This document shows, piece by piece, positions 45,472 through 54,637 of a stretch of 64,000 nt of DNA. Under the pieces are notes generated by a model. The model did no database searches. It worked only from the letters and a program-made list of their open reading frames with translations, and was not told the DNA's origin. The position numbers and the translations under genes are program-made. Within the stretch, counting starts at the first letter, position 1, and each line of letters begins with the position of its first letter. Origin of the DNA: Paenibacillus pabuli. GTDB taxonomy: Bacteria > Bacillota > Bacilli > Paenibacillales > Paenibacillaceae. The stretch is from the NCBI RefSeq assembly GCF_039831995.1, contig NZ_JBDOIO010000003.1:1302001-1366000 (forward strand), in the 5' to 3' direction.

Positions 45472-45879
45472 CGTACTCCCTCACCTTCGTCTGCAAACCA
45501 GCAAGTACATCCACTGGCACGTTATGAGCGAATCATAGTCCTGTACCCATAGGGCTGCAAGCCACGGAGGGAACGATTATCTGCGTAAATCCCCATTTTC
45601 GGCAAAACTGCTGTTCATTTTACCTGTAATCTACTCCTGGCGTAATCTAGCTTCATTTTAATGCGGAGGAGATGTGCTAATGAAATAAACGGATGTACAG
45701 AGCCAAAACAGCAGACTGATCTTCATTTAATCGCTTACATCAAGTAATTATCTATCCGAATGCTCTTAAATGCCAACAAATGAAACTTCACAGCATTTTA
45801 CTTTGTCGCCCGCGCAGCCTTAACATAAACCAAAGTATGAAGAACATCAAATGGCATTATTCCGATGGAGGTTGGTGGC
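45472..45879. other. Intergenic gap without recognisable gene
   Basis: About 400 bases. There is a strong ribosome-site-like GCGGAGGAG near 45663 followed by an ATG that stops after two codons. Nothing else is coding. It may hold promoters for the two divergent unknown genes. Confidence 0.4.
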
Positions 45880-46320
45880 GTGTTTCCAAGTTGTGAATTC
45901 ATAAATCGATTAACAATAACCCATGAACAGAAGATTACTTCCATGGAAATCATTCGGTATGATATGCGAAAGTTGCCGTTACTCCCCTATGAACATGAAG
46001 ATAGCTATTGTGGATTATTCAAAATCTCATGTGGAGGCATTCACGGGTTTGCGGAATTTAATGTACGAAAAGGTTCAGAGCCCGCCGATCTGGTCAAATG
46101 GGCTTCGGTATTCGGATTGTTAAAAGGGCTGAATCCGAAGCAAGCAATCAATTACATCGCTGAACACCAAACTCTGTGGGGAGAGGATCGTGTCCATTTT
46201 CTTCTCAAAGGCTTGGACAACCTCATCTGCAATCTGGAAAACAGTGAAGATTCAACTATGAGTCAGGAACAGGTACGTGCCTTCCTTATGGAGTATGCAC
46301 TGACTTATTATTCGTTTTAG
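45880..46320 (+). CDS. Hypothetical protein
   Basis: Unknown. About 146 residues, cytosolic, with a compact alpha-beta look (EIIRYDMRKLPLLPYEHEDS, then FKISCGGIHGFAEF and a helical C-terminal half with a short acidic spacer NLENSEDSTMSQEQ). The start is best placed at GTG 45880, which has TGGAGG eight bases upstream; the ATG at 45865 lies inside that ribosome site. The N-terminal third faintly resembles the N-terminal domain of enolase-superfamily proteins, but too weakly to call. Confidence 0.55.
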   Translation: MFPSCEFINRLTITHEQKITSMEIIRYDMRKLPLLPYEHEDSYCGLFKISCGGIHGFAEFNVRKGSEPADLVKWASVFGLLKGLNPKQAINYIAEHQTLWGEDRVHFLLKGLDNLICNLENSEDSTMSQEQVRAFLMEYALTYYSF

Positions 46321-46348
46321 TGCTGTATCACTTGGCAAAAATCAAAAA

Positions 46349-46387
46349 CAGGCAAGAGTCTGTTCGAACCACCAGCCTCTTTGCCTG
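46349..46387 (-). terminator. Terminator of the sucrose operon
   Basis: Arms CAGGCAAAGAG / CTCTTGCCTG on the minus strand, followed by TTTTTG. It can also serve the convergent unknown gene. Confidence 0.8.
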
Positions 46388-46397
46388 CTTCTGTTTG

Positions 46398-48359
46398 TTA
46401 ATTGAATTTCACAACAAGAATGGTCTCCCCATTCGCCTTTACATTGCCAATTTTGGCCGTCTGTACCTCTTCAATCGTTTCATTTCCGTTCGGAATCAGT
46501 ACAGGAGTGATTAATGGCAGCCCCGCAGCCTGAATGGCATTCATCTCAAACTCAATCAATAATTGTCCAGCGGTGACCACATCCCCGCTTTTGACATGAG
46601 CGGTAAACCCTTCTCCCTTCAATCCAACGGTATTGATTCCAATATGAACAAGCATCTGCAGACCTGTTTCATGTTCCAGAATGACAGCATGTTTGCTCTT
46701 GTTCATCACATGGGCAATGACACCATCAAAAGGTGCGAACACTTTACCCTCGGTTGGCTCAATGGCAATGCCCTCACCCATATGTTTCTCTGAAAATGCA
46801 GGATCAGGCACGTTGGCCAAAGCAACCGCCGTACCGGTCATTGGCGAAGCAATTTCCAGCTTATCCACTTTGGAACGATGCACCGCTGTAAGGTTGGTGC
46901 GGTCTTCCATACTTGCGGTTGGAGCAGTGGAAGAATCCCTCTCATTCCCACTGTTCGTTACCTCCTCTGCATCAAGTGGCTGATCCTTGTAACCGAAGAA
47001 CCAGGTTAACGCAAAGGCCACACCTATGGCAACCAGATTAACAAGGATGTACAGGGGCAGCTGACTGTTCAGATACAGCAACGTTCCGGGGATCACCGTT
47101 ACGGCCATGCCCGTACCCTGCAGATGGAACAAGGACGCGAGAAAACCACCGACTCCGCCACCAACCAATCCCATAATGAACGGTTTCATGTAGCGAAGAT
47201 TCACCCCAAAAAGGGCGGGCTCGCTGATTCCGAGAAAAGCGGACAAGGACGATGGCAGGGCCAGAGCCTTAAGTTTCGTATTCTTTGTTTTTAATCCTAC
47301 GGCTAAACAAGCTGCTCCTTGTGCAGCCATTGCAGAGGTGACGATGGCGTTGAACGGATTAAAACCTGTTTTCTCCAGCAGCTGGATTTCCAAAAAGTTA
47401 AAGATATGATGTACGCCGGTTACGACAACTATCTGATTGAAGAAACCAATAATAATTCCAGCAATACCGAATGGGAGGTTCAGAACGGCTGTCGTTCCAT
47501 GCAGCACCCACTCTTCGAGCGAATGAAAGACTGGACCGATGGCAAAGAGTCCCAATGTGATCATCACTGTCAATGTAATAAAAGGTGTGAGGATCAGGTC
47601 CAGCGCTTCCGGCACGCGTCTTCTCAAAAACTTCTCGAACTTGGCTCCAAGAAGTCCGACGAAAAATGCAGGTAAAACGGAGCCCTGATAGCCTACCACC
47701 GGTATAAATCCGAACATGTGCAATGCTTGAGCCGATCCATCTGCCACAGCATAGGCATTCGGTAGAGCTGGATTCACTAGCATCAGTCCGAGTACGATCC
47801 CGAGCACAGGGCTGCCACCAAATACGCGGAATGCAGACCAGGCAACCAGTGCAGGCAGGAATGCGAATGCGGTATCCGTCAGAACTTGAGTAAACAACAG
47901 GAAATTCGGCGAGATGTCCTCAGGCGTTGCACCGAACAAGGACAAAATTTCATTCTGGGTAAGCAGTCCGCGCAGCCCCATGAACAACCCTGTAGCCACC
48001 AGCACAGGAATAATGGGTACGAACACATCTCCGAACGTGCGGATCGCCCGTTGAAATGCATTGCCTTCCTTTTTCCCCTGATTCTTCACGTCTTCCTTGG
48101 AGGAACCTTCAATTCCAAGTTTCTCGACCTCTTCAAAGATCCGGTTTACGGTACCGGTACCGAAAATGATCTGATACTGTCCCGAATTGAAGAAGGCACC
48201 CTTGACCTTGTCTATGTTTTCGACCTTTTTTTGATCAATTTTGTTCTTGTCATTTACCATAATGCGAAGTCGTGTCGCGCAGTGGGCAAATGATGCGATA
48301 TTATCTTTACCCCCAATGGCTTGAATGACTTCCTTGGCTATTTGTTGATTATCCGACAT
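46398..48359 (-). CDS. scrA: Sucrose-specific PTS transporter, IIBCA
   Basis: A 653-residue phosphotransferase permease. An N-terminal EIIB domain (phospho-Cys27 in SFAHCATRLRI) is followed by a ten-segment EIIC membrane domain (about 105-460) and a C-terminal glucose-type EIIA (phospho-His572 in LVHIGINTVGLKGEGF). It imports sucrose and releases sucrose-6-phosphate, which the hydrolase encoded 26 bases upstream then splits. The EIIA is fused, so no extra IIA protein is needed. Domain order and gene context support sucrose; trehalose permeases look alike, but no treA is near. Confidence 0.92.
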   Translation of the reverse strand: MSDNQQIAKEVIQAIGGKDNIASFAHCATRLRIMVNDKNKIDQKKVENIDKVKGAFFNSGQYQIIFGTGTVNRIFEEVEKLGIEGSSKEDVKNQGKKEGNAFQRAIRTFGDVFVPIIPVLVATGLFMGLRGLLTQNEILSLFGATPEDISPNFLLFTQVLTDTAFAFLPALVAWSAFRVFGGSPVLGIVLGLMLVNPALPNAYAVADGSAQALHMFGFIPVVGYQGSVLPAFFVGLLGAKFEKFLRRRVPEALDLILTPFITLTVMITLGLFAIGPVFHSLEEWVLHGTTAVLNLPFGIAGIIIGFFNQIVVVTGVHHIFNFLEIQLLEKTGFNPFNAIVTSAMAAQGAACLAVGLKTKNTKLKALALPSSLSAFLGISEPALFGVNLRYMKPFIMGLVGGGVGGFLASLFHLQGTGMAVTVIPGTLLYLNSQLPLYILVNLVAIGVAFALTWFFGYKDQPLDAEEVTNSGNERDSSTAPTASMEDRTNLTAVHRSKVDKLEIASPMTGTAVALANVPDPAFSEKHMGEGIAIEPTEGKVFAPFDGVIAHVMNKSKHAVILEHETGLQMLVHIGINTVGLKGEGFTAHVKSGDVVTAGQLLIEFEMNAIQAAGLPLITPVLIPNGNETIEEVQTAKIGNVKANGETILVVKFN

Positions 48360-48385
48360 GGTATTTCATTCCCCTCACCTGATAT

Positions 48386-49861
48386 CTAGTAATCCCATTT
48401 GGTCGCTTGGAATTCAGCCTTGCCTTCATTCGCAAAAAAACGAATCCCCGTACTTTCAGGGCTCGGGAAAATCCGGCTTGTGAAAACCTCTTCCCCATCG
48501 TTGACAAAGATTTCAACCGAAGACGTATCCACAAACAAATGTAACTTGATCACATCTCCGTTCAGTTTGCATTGGCGTACCGCACCATTCATCCCTCCCA
48601 TTGGAGCACCTGATATGGAACGGTCCAGTATTAATTTCTGCTGGAGGCGGTCGTATTGCAAAACAGTCTTTTCTTCACGGCCTGTTCGAAATTCAATCCC
48701 GAAAGTTTCAGCATCAAAATGACTAATTTCACACTCCAGTTCATAGGCAATCCCGTTGAATGCAGCAACGGTTTCAGATCTGTTCTCAAGTGTCATTTGA
48801 CAACTGTGCCCCGCAGAATGCTGACGCAGCTTCACCATTTCAGCGACAGGCTGTTGAATGAGTTTTCCGTCTCTCAATGACAGCTGCCGCGGGATCGTAA
48901 GGCAATGCGCCCACCCATTCTCATCGGTTGGATACTCGACATCCGGAAGTCCCATCCATCCAATCAGTATGCGTCTTCCATCCGGCGCTTCCATCGACTG
49001 AGGAGCATAGAAATCGAACCCGCGATCCAATTCCTGAAACTTGCCGTGATCAAACTCTCTCGTCTGAAGATTCAATGGCTCGCCAATCAGGTAACCCGAC
49101 TGAAAAATGTTGTTATACAAATCCCCGTCACTTTCGATGCCCTGCGGCGAAAAAAGAAGCACGCCCTTGCCAGCCAGCTCGATGTAATCCGGACACTCCC
49201 ACATATAGCCGAAATGTGACAGATGAGTCTGGATCTCACCCAGAAACTCCCACGCTGTGAGGTCAGATGATCGATACAGCACTGTACAGCCTGTCTCGTC
49301 CGTCCGCTGTGCTCCAATCACACAATAATAGGTATCTCCGTCTTGCCAAACTTTCGGATCCCTGAAATGTTCTGTGTACCCGGACGGTACCGAGGATATA
49401 ACTGGCTGCTCGGCTTTCACCACTGAACCGCTTTCATCCATCATCGCCAAGCACTGATACGGATGTCTGACCCATTCTTCATCCCTGGTGTTGCCTGTGT
49501 AGAGCAGATGCAGCTTGTCATCCTTGACAATCGCACTTCCTGAATAGGCCCCATGCGAATCGAATGTATCACCCGGACGGATGCCGATTCCTACCTGCTC
49601 CCAGTTCACAAGATCTGTCGAGCGGACGTGATACCAATATTTCATTCCGTGCTCTGTTCCCAGAGGAAACCATTGATAGAAAAGATGATAATATCCTTGG
49701 TAATATGAAAATCCGTTAGGATCATTCAGTAAGCCCGTAACGGGTTGGATATGATAAGACTGTCTCCACGAGCACGCGGAAATCAATGCTTTCAGCTTAT
49801 CGATCTCTCCTTCTTCCGCCTGTTCAATAAGTCGGTAACGCTGTTCTCTGGTCATTTTCAT
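48386..49861 (-). CDS. scrB: Sucrose-6-phosphate hydrolase (GH32)
   Basis: A 491-residue cytosolic beta-fructosidase. The five-blade GH32 motifs are in order: nucleophile Asp in GLLNDPNGFSYYQGYYHLFY, transition-state Asp in HFRDPKVW, and acid/base Glu in MWECPDYIEL. A C-terminal beta-sandwich follows (about 340-491). It cleaves sucrose-6-phosphate to glucose-6-phosphate and fructose. The frame is open to 50014, but that would cross both operators; ATG 49861 with AGGAG seven bases upstream is the start. Confidence 0.93.
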   Translation of the reverse strand: MKMTREQRYRLIEQAEEGEIDKLKALISACSWRQSYHIQPVTGLLNDPNGFSYYQGYYHLFYQWFPLGTEHGMKYWYHVRSTDLVNWEQVGIGIRPGDTFDSHGAYSGSAIVKDDKLHLLYTGNTRDEEWVRHPYQCLAMMDESGSVVKAEQPVISSVPSGYTEHFRDPKVWQDGDTYYCVIGAQRTDETGCTVLYRSSDLTAWEFLGEIQTHLSHFGYMWECPDYIELAGKGVLLFSPQGIESDGDLYNNIFQSGYLIGEPLNLQTREFDHGKFQELDRGFDFYAPQSMEAPDGRRILIGWMGLPDVEYPTDENGWAHCLTIPRQLSLRDGKLIQQPVAEMVKLRQHSAGHSCQMTLENRSETVAAFNGIAYELECEISHFDAETFGIEFRTGREEKTVLQYDRLQQKLILDRSISGAPMGGMNGAVRQCKLNGDVIKLHLFVDTSSVEIFVNDGEEVFTSRIFPSPESTGIRFFANEGKAEFQATKWDY

Positions 49862-49902
49862 AACATATCTCCTATCCTTGCCCAAAATCATTGAATCGAA
49901 GA

Positions 49903-49914
49903 GGAACCGGTTCC
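49903..49914. promoter_or_regulatory. Sucrose repressor operator, proximal
   Basis: The perfect 12-base palindrome GGAACCGGTTCC lies 42 bases before scrB, the type of site bound by LacI-family ScrR/SacR proteins (AACCGGTT core). Confidence 0.85.
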
Positions 49915-49989
49915 AATTAAACCAAAAAAATAATTCCATACGGCATAAAGCCAAAACCGTCATCCCAATTCGAATAACTAAACACGAAT

Positions 49990-50001
49990 GGAACCGGTTC
50001 G
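49990..50001. promoter_or_regulatory. Sucrose repressor operator, distal
   Basis: A second GAACCGGTTC palindrome is centred at 49995.5, 87 bases from the first and 25 bases past the repressor stop codon. The two sites bracket the scrB promoter region and could be joined by a repressor tetramer or two dimers. Confidence 0.82.
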
Positions 50002-50025
50002 ATGGAATTATCATAAAGGATATGT

Positions 50026-51015
50026 TTATACGTTGTCAACGCTTTCTCGGGGAATCAGTTCCACATCAAGTATGGTTCGCTTTTCGACCGGCTCGCCTGT
50101 AACTTGACGAATCATATGGCTCGCAGCCAGTTTACCGGCTTGCAAATAATGAAATTTCACTGTTGTCAGCGCCGGATGAATCATTTCCGTGATATCGTAT
50201 CCGCCAAATCCGGCTACCGACAATTCATGGGGTATTCGAATCTTGTTAGAGAAAGCTGTCTTCATTACACCAAGTGCGATGTTATCCGTGGCACCTACAA
50301 TGATGCTCGGTTTATTGTCCCGGAGAATGGCTTCTGCTGTAACGATCGCTTCGGACATTTTGAAGCTTGTCTCATAGTAGGTAACTTCACACCCACTCCC
50401 GCCATATTCGGCGATGGCACGCTGAAATCCCTGTCTGCGATGTATGCCGACGGCCTGGTCCCTCTCCGTTACTCCAATATAAACAATCTGGCGATGCCCC
50501 TTCTCCACCACATATTTGCCCATATCATATCCGGCCTGGTCATCGTTGTGAACCAGACTATGCAGACGTTCATGCTGTTGTCCCACCAATAACACCGGAA
50601 TACCAATCTCTTCGACTGCCTTCAGATGTGCTTCTGTCACTTCAGCCGCAAGCAGAATAATGCCGGATACCTTCTGCCTTGCAAAATCATAAATGGCGTC
50701 TATCTCGCGGTGCATATCCTGGCTTGTGTTGGCAATCAACATCTGGTACTGATTGTTTCTTAATTCCTCATCTATGCCGATAAGCGTCTGTGAAGTTGCA
50801 AATGAGTCCAGCCGTGGGACGACCGTTCCGATAATGCTTGTCTTCTTCGCTTTGAGACTTTGTGCAAAGGTATTCGGTACATAATTGTATTGTTTGATAA
50901 TACGCTCAATCTTCTGACGTGTATCTTCACTGACCGAGCCGCCATTGAGAAAACGGGAAACGGTGCTTTTGGCCACACCGGCCAATTGAGCGATATCGGA
51001 AATGGTTTTGTTCAT
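50026..51015 (-). CDS. scrR: LacI-family sucrose operon repressor
   Basis: A 329-residue repressor. The N-terminal helix-turn-helix and hinge are ISDIAQLAGVAKSTVSRFLN and FAQSLKAKKTSIIGTVVP; the periplasmic-binding-like effector domain fills residues 60-329 (VHNDDQAGYDMGKYVVEKGH, VGATDNIALGVM). It is transcribed ahead of scrB and scrA on the same strand, with two palindromic operators directly behind its stop codon. The likely inducer is fructose or a fructose phosphate, as known for ScrR proteins. Sugar specificity is inferred from the operon. Confidence 0.92.
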   Translation of the reverse strand: MNKTISDIAQLAGVAKSTVSRFLNGGSVSEDTRQKIERIIKQYNYVPNTFAQSLKAKKTSIIGTVVPRLDSFATSQTLIGIDEELRNNQYQMLIANTSQDMHREIDAIYDFARQKVSGIILLAAEVTEAHLKAVEEIGIPVLLVGQQHERLHSLVHNDDQAGYDMGKYVVEKGHRQIVYIGVTERDQAVGIHRRQGFQRAIAEYGGSGCEVTYYETSFKMSEAIVTAEAILRDNKPSIIVGATDNIALGVMKTAFSNKIRIPHELSVAGFGGYDITEMIHPALTTVKFHYLQAGKLAASHMIRQVTGEPVEKRTILDVELIPRESVDNV

Positions 51016-51138
51016 AGTTACTCCTCTTGTCTACAGCTTGAATAAAAATGAGTGAAGCATCGTTCTTATTATACTTGGTTGATGTAGTTGTGGCGAATAT
51101 CATTGTGATACAGTACAGCGTTATTGATTTGCGGCATC

Positions 51139-51203
51139 ACTTCAATTCATTGCATGCAAAATGAGTACATGCTAGTATAACTTCAATTCATATCGTGCAC
51201 GAT
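51139..51203 (+). promoter_or_regulatory. Promoter with duplicated 12-base element ahead of the aroF leader
   Basis: TTGCAT (51150-51155) and TAGTAT (51173-51178), 17 bases apart, look like a promoter. The 12-mer ACTTCAATTCAT occurs at 51139-51150 and again at 51180-51191, each followed by a palindrome: TGCATGCA (51151-51158) and ATCGTGCACGAT (51192-51203). The two copies bracket the promoter, as operators often do. No regulator is known. Confidence 0.5.
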
Positions 51204-51234
51204 GGAATATAAACAAAACAACAAACCATGTACA

Positions 51235-51510
51235 GGCTATGACGGAAAGAGTAAGCGGGATCTGGCGTTGATTACAGGGACGTGGTGCCAAAGACTGAGA
51301 GCACCCGAAGCAACCATCCGCTGAAGTTCACTCCCGAGCCGATTGCTGAAAAGCGGCTTCTTCGAGAGCCGGCTTCTAGGACAATCCGTTCCTTGCGTTA
51401 AAAGGTCAAAGTGAGAATCGGCATCCTTGCAGTCAGGCTGAACCGTTTCTAATTAGGGTGGTACCACGGCTTCTTCGTCCCTTGCGGATGAAGGGCTTTT
51501 TTTGTTTTTT
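51235..51510 (+). promoter_or_regulatory. T-box riboswitch upstream of aroF (specifier reads UUC, phenylalanine)
   Basis: The T-box AGGGTGGTACCACGG (51455-51469) is followed by a terminator hairpin with TTTTTTTGTTTTTT (to about 51510). In stem I the AGTA motif (51250-51253) is followed by AGCGG, which pairs with CCGCT. Four bases on, GAAG, comes UUC (51327-51329), six bases before GAGC. This is the standard geometry and reads a Phe codon. Uncharged tRNA-Phe would let transcription go on into the DAHP synthase gene. Confidence 0.9.
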
Positions 51511-51558
51511 AATAATAATGAATTCATAACCAACAACATAACAGAGGAGTGGTTGAAC

Positions 51559-52641
51559 ATGGATGAGAACAAAAATTTGGAATATTTACGTAGCCGACTG
51601 AATGAGATTAATCACGGTTTGCTTCACTTGTTGTCGGAGCGGGCTCAGATTACACAGGAAATCGGTCAGATCAAGGAAAAACAGGGCGTTCCCAAGTTTG
51701 ATCCCGTTCGTGAAAAAGAAATGCTGGAAGAATTGACTGCAGCCAATCCCGGCCCTTTCCACGACGATGCCATCAAGCTGCTGTTCAAGCAGATTTTTCA
51801 GGCTTCCCTGCATCTGCAGGTCGACGAACACAAGAAACAGCTTCTCGTCAGCCGCAAAAACCAGCAGGAGGATACGATCGTCTCCATTGGTGACATCAAG
51901 GTTGGCGCGGGCAAACCAATTATGATTGCCGGGCCTTGTTCCGTGGAGAGTTACGAGCAAGTCCGTGAGGTTGCCAAGGCGTTGAAAGAAGCCGGAATCC
52001 CGGTTATGCGCGGTGGTGCATTTAAACCTCGTACCTCACCGTATGATTTTCAGGGGCTAGGGATTGAAGGGCTGAAAATTCTCAAGGAAGTGGCCGACGA
52101 GTTCGGGCTCAAGACGATCAGTGAGATTGTGCATCCAGGCCATATCGAGCTGGCAGGGGATTATATCGATGTGATCCAGATCGGTGCCCGAAACATGCAA
52201 AACTTTGAGTTGCTCAAAGCAGCGGGAGACGTTCATATTCCGGTTCTCCTTAAACGCGGTTTGGCGGCAACCATCGATGAATTCGTGCATGCTGCGGAGT
52301 ATGTTGTGTCCCGCGGGAACAAACAAGTCATGCTGATTGAACGAGGTATTCGTACCTATGAAAAAGCCACGCGTAATACGCTCGATATCTCTGCTGTGCC
52401 TATTCTGAAACAGGAAACCCATCTTCCTGTTCTGGTGGATGTAACCCACTCTACCGGACGCAAAGATATTTTGGCACCGTGCGCCAAAGCGGCTCTGGCG
52501 GCGGGCGCCGATGGCGTTATGGTGGAAGTTCATCCGAATCCGGCGGTAGCGCTATCCGATAGTGCGCAGCAGTTGAACATTGAACAATTCCATCAGTTCC
52601 TCTCCTCTGTGAGACAATCGGGTTTATTGAACGATCAATAA
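51559..52641 (+). CDS. aroF: DAHP synthase with N-terminal chorismate mutase domain
   Basis: A 360-residue bifunctional enzyme. Residues 1 to about 90 are an AroQ-type chorismate mutase ([32 protein letters not shown]). The rest is a type I-beta DAHP synthase ([61 protein letters not shown]). It joins phosphoenolpyruvate and erythrose-4-phosphate, the first step of the shikimate pathway. The mutase domain usually serves as the feedback sensor for chorismate/prephenate. The start is ATG 51559 (GAGGAG nine bases upstream); the longer frame runs into the T-box terminator. Confidence 0.95.
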   Translation: MDENKNLEYLRSRLNEINHGLLHLLSERAQITQEIGQIKEKQGVPKFDPVREKEMLEELTAANPGPFHDDAIKLLFKQIFQASLHLQVDEHKKQLLVSRKNQQEDTIVSIGDIKVGAGKPIMIAGPCSVESYEQVREVAKALKEAGIPVMRGGAFKPRTSPYDFQGLGIEGLKILKEVADEFGLKTISEIVHPGHIELAGDYIDVIQIGARNMQNFELLKAAGDVHIPVLLKRGLAATIDEFVHAAEYVVSRGNKQVMLIERGIRTYEKATRNTLDISAVPILKQETHLPVLVDVTHSTGRKDILAPCAKAALAAGADGVMVEVHPNPAVALSDSAQQLNIEQFHQFLSSVRQSGLLNDQ

Positions 52642-52682
52642 ACTAACGCTGAAGTGAACACGAGTTTTGATAAAAGCAAACC

Positions 52683-52740
52683 AAAAAGCCTGAAGGAATT
52701 GCCTCTTCATAGAAAATATGAACGGCATCCCTCAGGCATT
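52683..52740 (-). terminator. Terminator between aroF and rnj (mainly minus strand)
   Basis: Arms GCCTGA (52688-52693) / TCAGGC (52732-52737) have further pairing inside and TTTTTGG on the minus strand. It ends the ribonuclease J gene and faces the aroF end. Confidence 0.65.
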
Positions 52741-52756
52741 TCTATCTAACTTTTTC

Positions 52757-54430
52757 TCATACCTCGATAATAATAGGCAGGATCATCGGTCTTCGTTTCG
52801 TCTGGGCGTAAATGTAATGCCCGATTTCGTCCTTGAGCTTCCTTTTGATCACATTCCACTGGTTTACTCCGGCTCCAGTCAATTCTTCCATTTTGGATAG
52901 CACCAGAGCGTGAATCTCCTGCATAAATTCTTCCGAATCCTTCACAAACACAAATCCTCTGGAAATAATCTCTGGAGATGTGACCATTTGCTTCTCCGTT
53001 TTGCTAAGGGTCGTCACAATGACCAGCATACCGTCTGATGATAGCTGTCTGCGGTCGCGAAGCACGATATTACCTACGTCACCCATAATCAAGCCGTCAA
53101 CCAGACTATTGCCTGATGCAATTTTGGGTCCTGGTGATGCAACGCCGTCCTTGTACTGAATCATATCTCCATTATTCACGATGAATACGTGATCAGGGTC
53201 TATGCCAACCGATTCAGCCAGCAATCGGTGCTGATACAGCATGCGGAATTCGCCGTGGATGGGGACCAGATAATCCGGCTTCATCAGCGTCAGCATCAAT
53301 TTGAGCTCTTCCTGACTTCCATGCCCCGACACATGCATGCCCCCTGACCCGCTCGAACCATATAGGACCCTTGCTCCCAGTACATACAGATTATCAATAA
53401 CGTGAGCTAGATTGCGTTCGTTGCCCGGAATCGCTCCTGCCGCAATAATTACAGTGTCTCCTGCGGCCACTCTTACATGAGGGTGCTTACCTGTCGCTAA
53501 CCGGGACAGGGCAGCCATAGGCTCGCCTTGGCTTCCCGTACAGAGAATGACCACTTGCTCCGGAGGAAATTGATCAACATCAATCGCTTCAATCAGCAGA
53601 CCGTCAGGAACATCCAAGTATCCCAGTTCACTAGCAACAGACACGACGTTAACCATGCTTCTGCCCAGCAAGGCCAGTTTGCGGCCGGTTTCAAACGTGG
53701 CATTCACAATTTGCTGGACCCGGCTGACATTCGAAGCAAACGTGGAAATGAATATTTTTTCCTTGGCGCGAATAAATGCATCCAAAATCCGATCACCGAC
53801 CACACGCTCCGAAGGAGTAAATCCAGGCCGTTCCGCGTTTGTACTCTCAGACAGCAGCAGATGAACGCCTTGTTTACCGATCTCCGCCATTCGATATAGA
53901 TCAGGATATGGCCCATTTACAGGTGACATGTCAAACTTGAAATCGCCGGTATGTACCACATTTCCACCAGGTGTGCGGAAGAAGACGCCAAGGCAATCCG
54001 GGATGCTGTGGCTCGTTGCAAAAAAGGAAACGTCGATATCCCCCAGCATAACGGTGGAGTGAGCATCGATGGTATGAAGATCTGCGGTTCGCAGCATATT
54101 GTGCTCTTTCAATTTCAGTTCAATCAAACCTCGGGTAAGCCTGGATGCATATACGGGGATATTCATTTGTTTCAGAAAATAAGGTATGCCCCCAATGTGA
54201 TCTTCATGTCCATGGGTAACGACAAGAGCTCTCACCTGGTCCAGATTCTCCAGCAAGTAGGAGACATCCGGAATAATCAGATCGATGCCGGGCAAGGTCT
54301 CATCCGGAAATTTGGAACCACAATCGATGACAATAATATCTTTATTGTACTGAATAATGTACATGTTCTTACCGATTTCATTTACGCCGCCAAGTGCGGC
54401 GACATACAATTTATTATTGGCGAGATTCAA
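52757..54430 (-). CDS. rnjA: Ribonuclease J
   Basis: A 557-residue metallo-beta-lactamase/beta-CASP ribonuclease with endonuclease and 5'-exonuclease activity in mRNA turnover and rRNA maturation. The metal motif is THGHEDHIGGIPYFL; other motifs are VHTGDFKFD, LLSESTNAERPGFT, CTGSQGEPMAAL and GHGSQEELKLML with HGEFRM. The C terminus QTKRRPMILPIIIEV is typical of RNase J1. The frame is open to 54580, but TTG 54430 behind AAAGGAGG gives the normal family length. Paenibacillus genomes often hold more than one RNase J, so whether this is J1 or a paralogue needs a genome-wide look. Confidence 0.9.
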   Translation of the reverse strand: MNLANNKLYVAALGGVNEIGKNMYIIQYNKDIIVIDCGSKFPDETLPGIDLIIPDVSYLLENLDQVRALVVTHGHEDHIGGIPYFLKQMNIPVYASRLTRGLIELKLKEHNMLRTADLHTIDAHSTVMLGDIDVSFFATSHSIPDCLGVFFRTPGGNVVHTGDFKFDMSPVNGPYPDLYRMAEIGKQGVHLLLSESTNAERPGFTPSERVVGDRILDAFIRAKEKIFISTFASNVSRVQQIVNATFETGRKLALLGRSMVNVVSVASELGYLDVPDGLLIEAIDVDQFPPEQVVILCTGSQGEPMAALSRLATGKHPHVRVAAGDTVIIAAGAIPGNERNLAHVIDNLYVLGARVLYGSSGSGGMHVSGHGSQEELKLMLTLMKPDYLVPIHGEFRMLYQHRLLAESVGIDPDHVFIVNNGDMIQYKDGVASPGPKIASGNSLVDGLIMGDVGNIVLRDRRQLSSDGMLVIVTTLSKTEKQMVTSPEIISRGFVFVKDSEEFMQEIHALVLSKMEELTGAGVNQWNVIKRKLKDEIGHYIYAQTKRRPMILPIIIEV

Positions 54431-54549
54431 TTTCGATGCATCCTCCTTTTCGTTTTGCTGCTGTAAATGGGCTATTCTACAAGCCTGTTTGTGTATTTCT
54501 AGTATGCAATTTCTCGGTTCACTTATGCATCGTGTATGATAACCACGCC

Positions 54550-54592
54550 AAAAAGTCCGCAGGTGGAATGCTAGCTCCACTGCGGACTTTTT
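54550..54592 (-). terminator. Terminator of the rhamnose operon
   Basis: Arms AAAAAGTCCGCAG / CTGCGGACTTTTT with an inner GTGGA/TCCAC pair. Confidence 0.88.
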
Positions 54593-54637
54593 ATCAGTCT
54601 AGGATGAAGTAATACAAGATTGCTTTACTAAGACAAG

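Noticed and set aside
45663..45685. A gene start near GCGGAGGAG
   Set aside because: The good ribosome-site-like sequence is followed by stop codons after two codons in every near frame.
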